DNA of 44,448 nt from an uncultured Succinivibrio sp. (GTDB taxonomy: Bacteria > Pseudomonadota > Gammaproteobacteria > Enterobacterales > Succinivibrionaceae). The notes under the pieces are model-generated. The model was given only the letters and a program-made list of their open reading frames with translations. It was not told the DNA's origin and ran no database searches. The stretch lies in the NCBI GenBank assembly GCA_900754255.1, contig CAAECI010000101.1, positions 1 to 44,448 of the forward strand. Direction: 5' to 3'. Both the position numbers and the translations under genes were made by a program. This document shows, piece by piece, positions 41,360 through 44,448 of this stretch (positions are counted from its first letter, which is position 1; each line of letters begins with the position of its first letter).

Positions 41360-44014
41360 ATGTTTGAAAATATCAAGGTACCGAGAACGATCATAGCAGG
41401 AGATCCAAAACAGGATTTTCCTTTTGTATATGAAAAAGGCGATCTCTTCGAGGTTAAAAGCTGTCGCCGCATCTTAAGCGATTTCAACGCTTATTTGTCA
41501 AAATGCTTTGAAAGGGGCTATGCCGTACGTTCGTTGTTGCAATGCCGCACGCATTTTTTCGATCACATGCTCAAGGCCCTTTTCTCCCACTTCGCTCTTG
41601 ATGAGGAGGAATCGACCGCGCTTATTGCCGTCGGAGGATACGGACGCGGGGAAATGTTCCCGGGCTCCGATGTTGATATTTTTCTCGCCGTCAATGCCGG
41701 ATCTATCCCCTCCGCACTTGAGGAAAAAATCGGTTCCTTCATATCCTTCCTTTGGGATATAAAGCTGGATTTAGGATCCTCAGTTCGCACCGTACAGGAT
41801 GCCGTGACTCAGTCACATAATGACATCACCATACGTACTAATCTGCTTGAAACCAGACTTATTTGCGGATCTAAGGAATGTCTTAACGAGCTTAACAAGC
41901 GCTTTGCCGCCGATGATTACTGGGATCCGGCGCGTTTTTTGGATGCCAAGGTCTTGGAGCAGCGTGAGCGATATCACCAATACCGCGATACCGTCTTTTC
42001 TATCGAACCTGATGTTAAGAACAATCCGGGAGGCCTGCGCGATCTGCAGCTTGTCATGTGGATTGCCGCCGTAAATGACAAGGCCGTCTCCCAAGAGGAT
42101 TTCGTCAAAATAGGCTTGCTCACTCCCGACGAATTTTCAGAATTTACAACCTGCGTAGAGTTTTTATTTAATGTGCGCTTTGCGCTGCACATCTGCTCTC
42201 AGGGAAGCAACCGTCTCACTCTCGACACGCAAAAGCAATGTGCCACTTTATTAGGATACGGACAGGACGGCAATGGCCCCGTAGAGGCCATGATGCGCGG
42301 CCTTTTCCGTACCTTCAGGCGCGTACGCGAACTAAGCGATATGGTTTTGCAGCTGGAGACGCTTAAAATCAAAGGGCAACTAGACGGTGAGAACGATCCC
42401 ATTTTTTTAAACAGCTTCTTCGTGCAACGTGGTAAGTATATAGACATCCCCGATCATGAGCTCTTCCACAACGATCCCACCAAGATCATCGAGATGTTTT
42501 TACAAATTACCAAGCATCATGAAATTAGATCGCTTCATGTCCACTGCTTAAGAGCTTTACGCAATGCCAGGCGCACGCTCAGACAATTTTTTATAGAATC
42601 CCCCTCCTGTCGCCGCACCTTCAAGGAGATCCTGACCAATAAGGATTCGTTGCAAACGGCTCTGCCTTTGATGCATGAAATGCGCGTGCTTTCGGCCTAC
42701 ATGCCGCAATGGTCCAGGATCGAGGGTCTCACGCAGTTCGACATGTTTCACATTTTTTCAGTGGATGAGCACACCGTAAGGGCATTGTCCAATCTGATCA
42801 CGTTGCAACAAAACAGTGATCCGCGCTTTGCACTGTTTACGGTGACCATGCATCATCTTTCAGAGCCCGGGCTATTAAATGTGGCGGCATTTTTACATGA
42901 CATTGCCAAGGGACGCGGCGGACATCACGCCGAAGAAGGAGCTAAGGAGGCTCTGAGCTTTTGTCAGTTGCATAATTTTGCCCCGTATCAGATAGAGCTC
43001 ATTGCCTGGACGGTAAGAAATCATCTGCTCTTTTCCAATACGGCCACACGACGTGACATCTCCGATCCTGAGGTCATAAGCAAGTTTGCCGAGGCCGTAC
43101 GCGATGAGGAACACCTCAACATGCTCTATTGCATGACCGTGGCCGACATTACCGCCACCAATGAAAACGAGTGGAATTCCTGGAAGGATTCGATTTTCAA
43201 GCAATTATATCTGTCGACCCGTCAGGTACTGCGGCGCGGGCGCGAAAGCATTTTAGACACATCCCTTCAGGCTCAGGAAAATCAACAGATCGTCATTGAA
43301 AACAGCCAGGACATAAAGAAATCCGAATTGCAACGGTATTTCTCTCAATTCCCAACGGCCTATTTTTTGCATTACAGTGCCGCCGAAATTCGCTGGCACG
43401 TGCGCAACATACTGCGCTTTAAAGAAGAGGATCATCCGCTCATACTGTTTTCTCAGCTCGGAAGCCTCGGCACCGAGATCCTTGTTTATTATCGATCTTC
43501 CTCTCCTTTATTCTTCGGGAAAATTGCCCAGGCCATGGCACTTAAGCATTTGAACGTTTATAGTGCACAAATATTTAAAACGCGCCATTCTCACACATTA
43601 TGCACCATTAAGTTTCAAACCAGAAAAAATTTACCGCTTGATAATGATCGTCTGCACTCGTTAAGACAATCAATTTTGACTCGTCTAAATTCCGATCACG
43701 AGGATGAAGATGTTGTTGTATCAAGGGTTTCAGCGCATATCTTTATGGTACCCACCAAGATAAATTTCCTCTCTGAGGAGGAGGCCTCGCATTCGTCGGT
43801 AGAAATCTCCACCCTTGACGGCGAAGGTCTGCTGGCTAAAATCGGCATGACGTTGGGTAAATGCTCCTGCCTCATCAACGCAGCGCGCATTACCACCACC
43901 GGCGAAAGAGCCGACGATTTTTTCACCGTCACCGATTTAAACGGGATGCCGCTTAATGCCGAAAAGAAAGAGGAGCTTAAAAAAGCTCTGTATTGCGCAC
44001 TCGATGAAAGGTGA
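41360..44014 (+). CDS. glnD: Bifunctional PII uridylyltransferase/uridylyl-removing enzyme
   Basis: 884 residues (E. coli 890). It senses glutamine and adds or removes UMP on PII (GlnB/GlnK), which sets glutamine synthetase and NtrBC activity. The nucleotidyltransferase motif GGYGRGEMFPGSDVDIFLA is at 92-110. The HD domain that removes UMP has HD at 513-514 (FLHDIAKGRGGHHAEEG). Two C-terminal ACT domains bind glutamine (VEISTDLDGEGLLAKIG-type segment near 815). The map-glnD-dapD order is that of E. coli. PII itself is not in the window. Confidence 0.96.
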   Translation: MFENIKVPRTIIAGDPKQDFPFVYEKGDLFEVKSCRRILSDFNAYLSKCFERGYAVRSLLQCRTHFFDHMLKALFSHFALDEEESTALIAVGGYGRGEMFPGSDVDIFLAVNAGSIPSALEEKIGSFISFLWDIKLDLGSSVRTVQDAVTQSHNDITIRTNLLETRLICGSKECLNELNKRFAADDYWDPARFLDAKVLEQRERYHQYRDTVFSIEPDVKNNPGGLRDLQLVMWIAAVNDKAVSQEDFVKIGLLTPDEFSEFTTCVEFLFNVRFALHICSQGSNRLTLDTQKQCATLLGYGQDGNGPVEAMMRGLFRTFRRVRELSDMVLQLETLKIKGQLDGENDPIFLNSFFVQRGKYIDIPDHELFHNDPTKIIEMFLQITKHHEIRSLHVHCLRALRNARRTLRQFFIESPSCRRTFKEILTNKDSLQTALPLMHEMRVLSAYMPQWSRIEGLTQFDMFHIFSVDEHTVRALSNLITLQQNSDPRFALFTVTMHHLSEPGLLNVAAFLHDIAKGRGGHHAEEGAKEALSFCQLHNFAPYQIELIAWTVRNHLLFSNTATRRDISDPEVISKFAEAVRDEEHLNMLYCMTVADITATNENEWNSWKDSIFKQLYLSTRQVLRRGRESILDTSLQAQENQQIVIENSQDIKKSELQRYFSQFPTAYFLHYSAAEIRWHVRNILRFKEEDHPLILFSQLGSLGTEILVYYRSSSPLFFGKIAQAMALKHLNVYSAQIFKTRHSHTLCTIKFQTRKNLPLDNDRLHSLRQSILTRLNSDHEDEDVVVSRVSAHIFMVPTKINFLSEEEASHSSVEISTLDGEGLLAKIGMTLGKCSCLINAARITTTGERADDFFTVTDLNGMPLNAEKKEELKKALYCALDER

Positions 44015-44039
44015 GACTTAATTATTTAGGGAGATCCTT

Positions 44040-44448
44040 ATGTCCGTCAATCAACTGCAGAATATCATCGATGCCGCCTTTGAAGAGCGTGCATCGCTTA
44101 CCCTTGCCAATGCATCCGATGAAATAAAAGGCGCCGTCGAGGAGGTTTTAAGCGGCCTTGACGACGGCTCATTACGCGTTGCTGAAAAGAAAGACGGACA
44201 ATGGATCACCAATCAGTGGATAAAAAAGGCCGTATTACTCTCCTTTAAGCTTTCAAAAAACGAGATCACGCAAATGCCGGGCGGGGCTTATTTTGATAAG
44301 GTACCCTTAAAATTCGCCGGCTACGACTCCGAGCGTTTCATCAAAGAGGGCCTGCGAATTTGTCCGGGTGCCGTCGTACGTCGCGGAGCCTATATTGAGC
44401 CTACGGCCGTGCTCATGCCCTCCTTTGTAAATATTGGAGCACACGTCG
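44040..44448 (+). CDS. dapD: 2,3,4,5-tetrahydropyridine-2,6-dicarboxylate N-succinyltransferase (partial, 3' end outside)
   Basis: The first 136 codons are present and the frame is open to the window edge. DapD succinylates tetrahydrodipicolinate in lysine and meso-diaminopimelate synthesis. The visible part has the helical N-terminal domain (LQNIIDAAFEERASL), then RICPGAVVRRGAYIEPTAVL, MPSFVNIGAHV, which opens the left-handed beta-helix. GGGAG lies ten bases before the ATG, 25 bases after the glnD stop. The family is about 274 residues, so half is missing because of the window limit, not truncation. Confidence 0.95.
   Translation, partial: MSVNQLQNIIDAAFEERASLTLANASDEIKGAVEEVLSGLDDGSLRVAEKKDGQWITNQWIKKAVLLSFKLSKNEITQMPGGAYFDKVPLKFAGYDSERFIKEGLRICPGAVVRRGAYIEPTAVLMPSFVNIGAHV

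Noticed and set aside
1..44448. CRISPR array, prophage, insertion sequence, toxin-antitoxin or defence system
   Set aside because: No regularly spaced repeats, transposase, integrase, phage structural gene or known defence domain was seen in the readable genes.

Overview
The window is a chromosomal segment of a gammaproteobacterium. The gene order (rpsT divergent from ribF-ileS-lspA-ispH; rpsB-tsf-pyrH-frr-...-bamA-skp-lpxD-fabZ-lpxA-lpxB-rnhB-accA-tilS divergent from map-glnD-dapD) follows the enterobacterial plan. The envelope genes (BamA, Skp, LpxA/B/D, LptF, a trimeric-type porin) show a Gram-negative lipid A-bearing cell. Loss of dnaE and fkpB from their usual places, and a TRAP transporter next to aldolases, would suit an anaerobic relative such as the Succinivibrionaceae. 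That assignment is inference only.

Layout. 1-6690: an accessory carbon-use locus on the + strand. It holds an AraC-type regulator, a tRNA-Pro with an unusual AGG anticodon, a DapA-family lyase, a TRAP transporter in the order P-M-Q, and an HpcH/HpaI-family aldolase, closed by a strong terminator. 6695-11865: a minus-strand operon of a degenerate xylose-isomerase-like protein, mltG with a long disordered tail, tmk, holB and lptF. 12109-14973: valS. 15318-16415: a porin with a perfect CRP-type operator upstream. 16611-21894: minus-strand ribF-ileS-lspA-ispH. 22195-22458: rpsT with a GTG start. 22459-23044: a hairpin-rich intergenic region with terminators on both strands and likely small RNAs. 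23045-40080: a 17-gene minus-strand run from rpsB to tilS covering translation, pyrimidine and isoprenoid precursors, phospholipid, outer-membrane assembly and lipid A. 40505-44448: map, glnD and the start of dapD on the + strand.

How the genes fit together. Most of the window is housekeeping: two aminoacyl-tRNA synthetases, translation factors, tRNA-Ile lysidine synthetase, and the core of envelope biogenesis (lipid A acylation and disaccharide synthesis, BAM, Skp, RseP, CDP-diglyceride, undecaprenyl diphosphate, DXP pathway ends dxr and ispH). The accessory part is the regulator/TRAP/two-aldolase locus, which probably imports an organic or sugar acid and cleaves a 2-keto acid to pyruvate plus an aldehyde; the substrate is not readable from sequence.

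No CRISPR array, insertion sequence, prophage, integrase, toxin-antitoxin pair or defence operon was seen. The best candidates for something undescribed are the rpsT-tilS intergenic RNAs, the tRNA-Pro(AGG), the xylose-isomerase-like protein that has lost its metal ligands, and the AraC/TRAP/aldolase locus.
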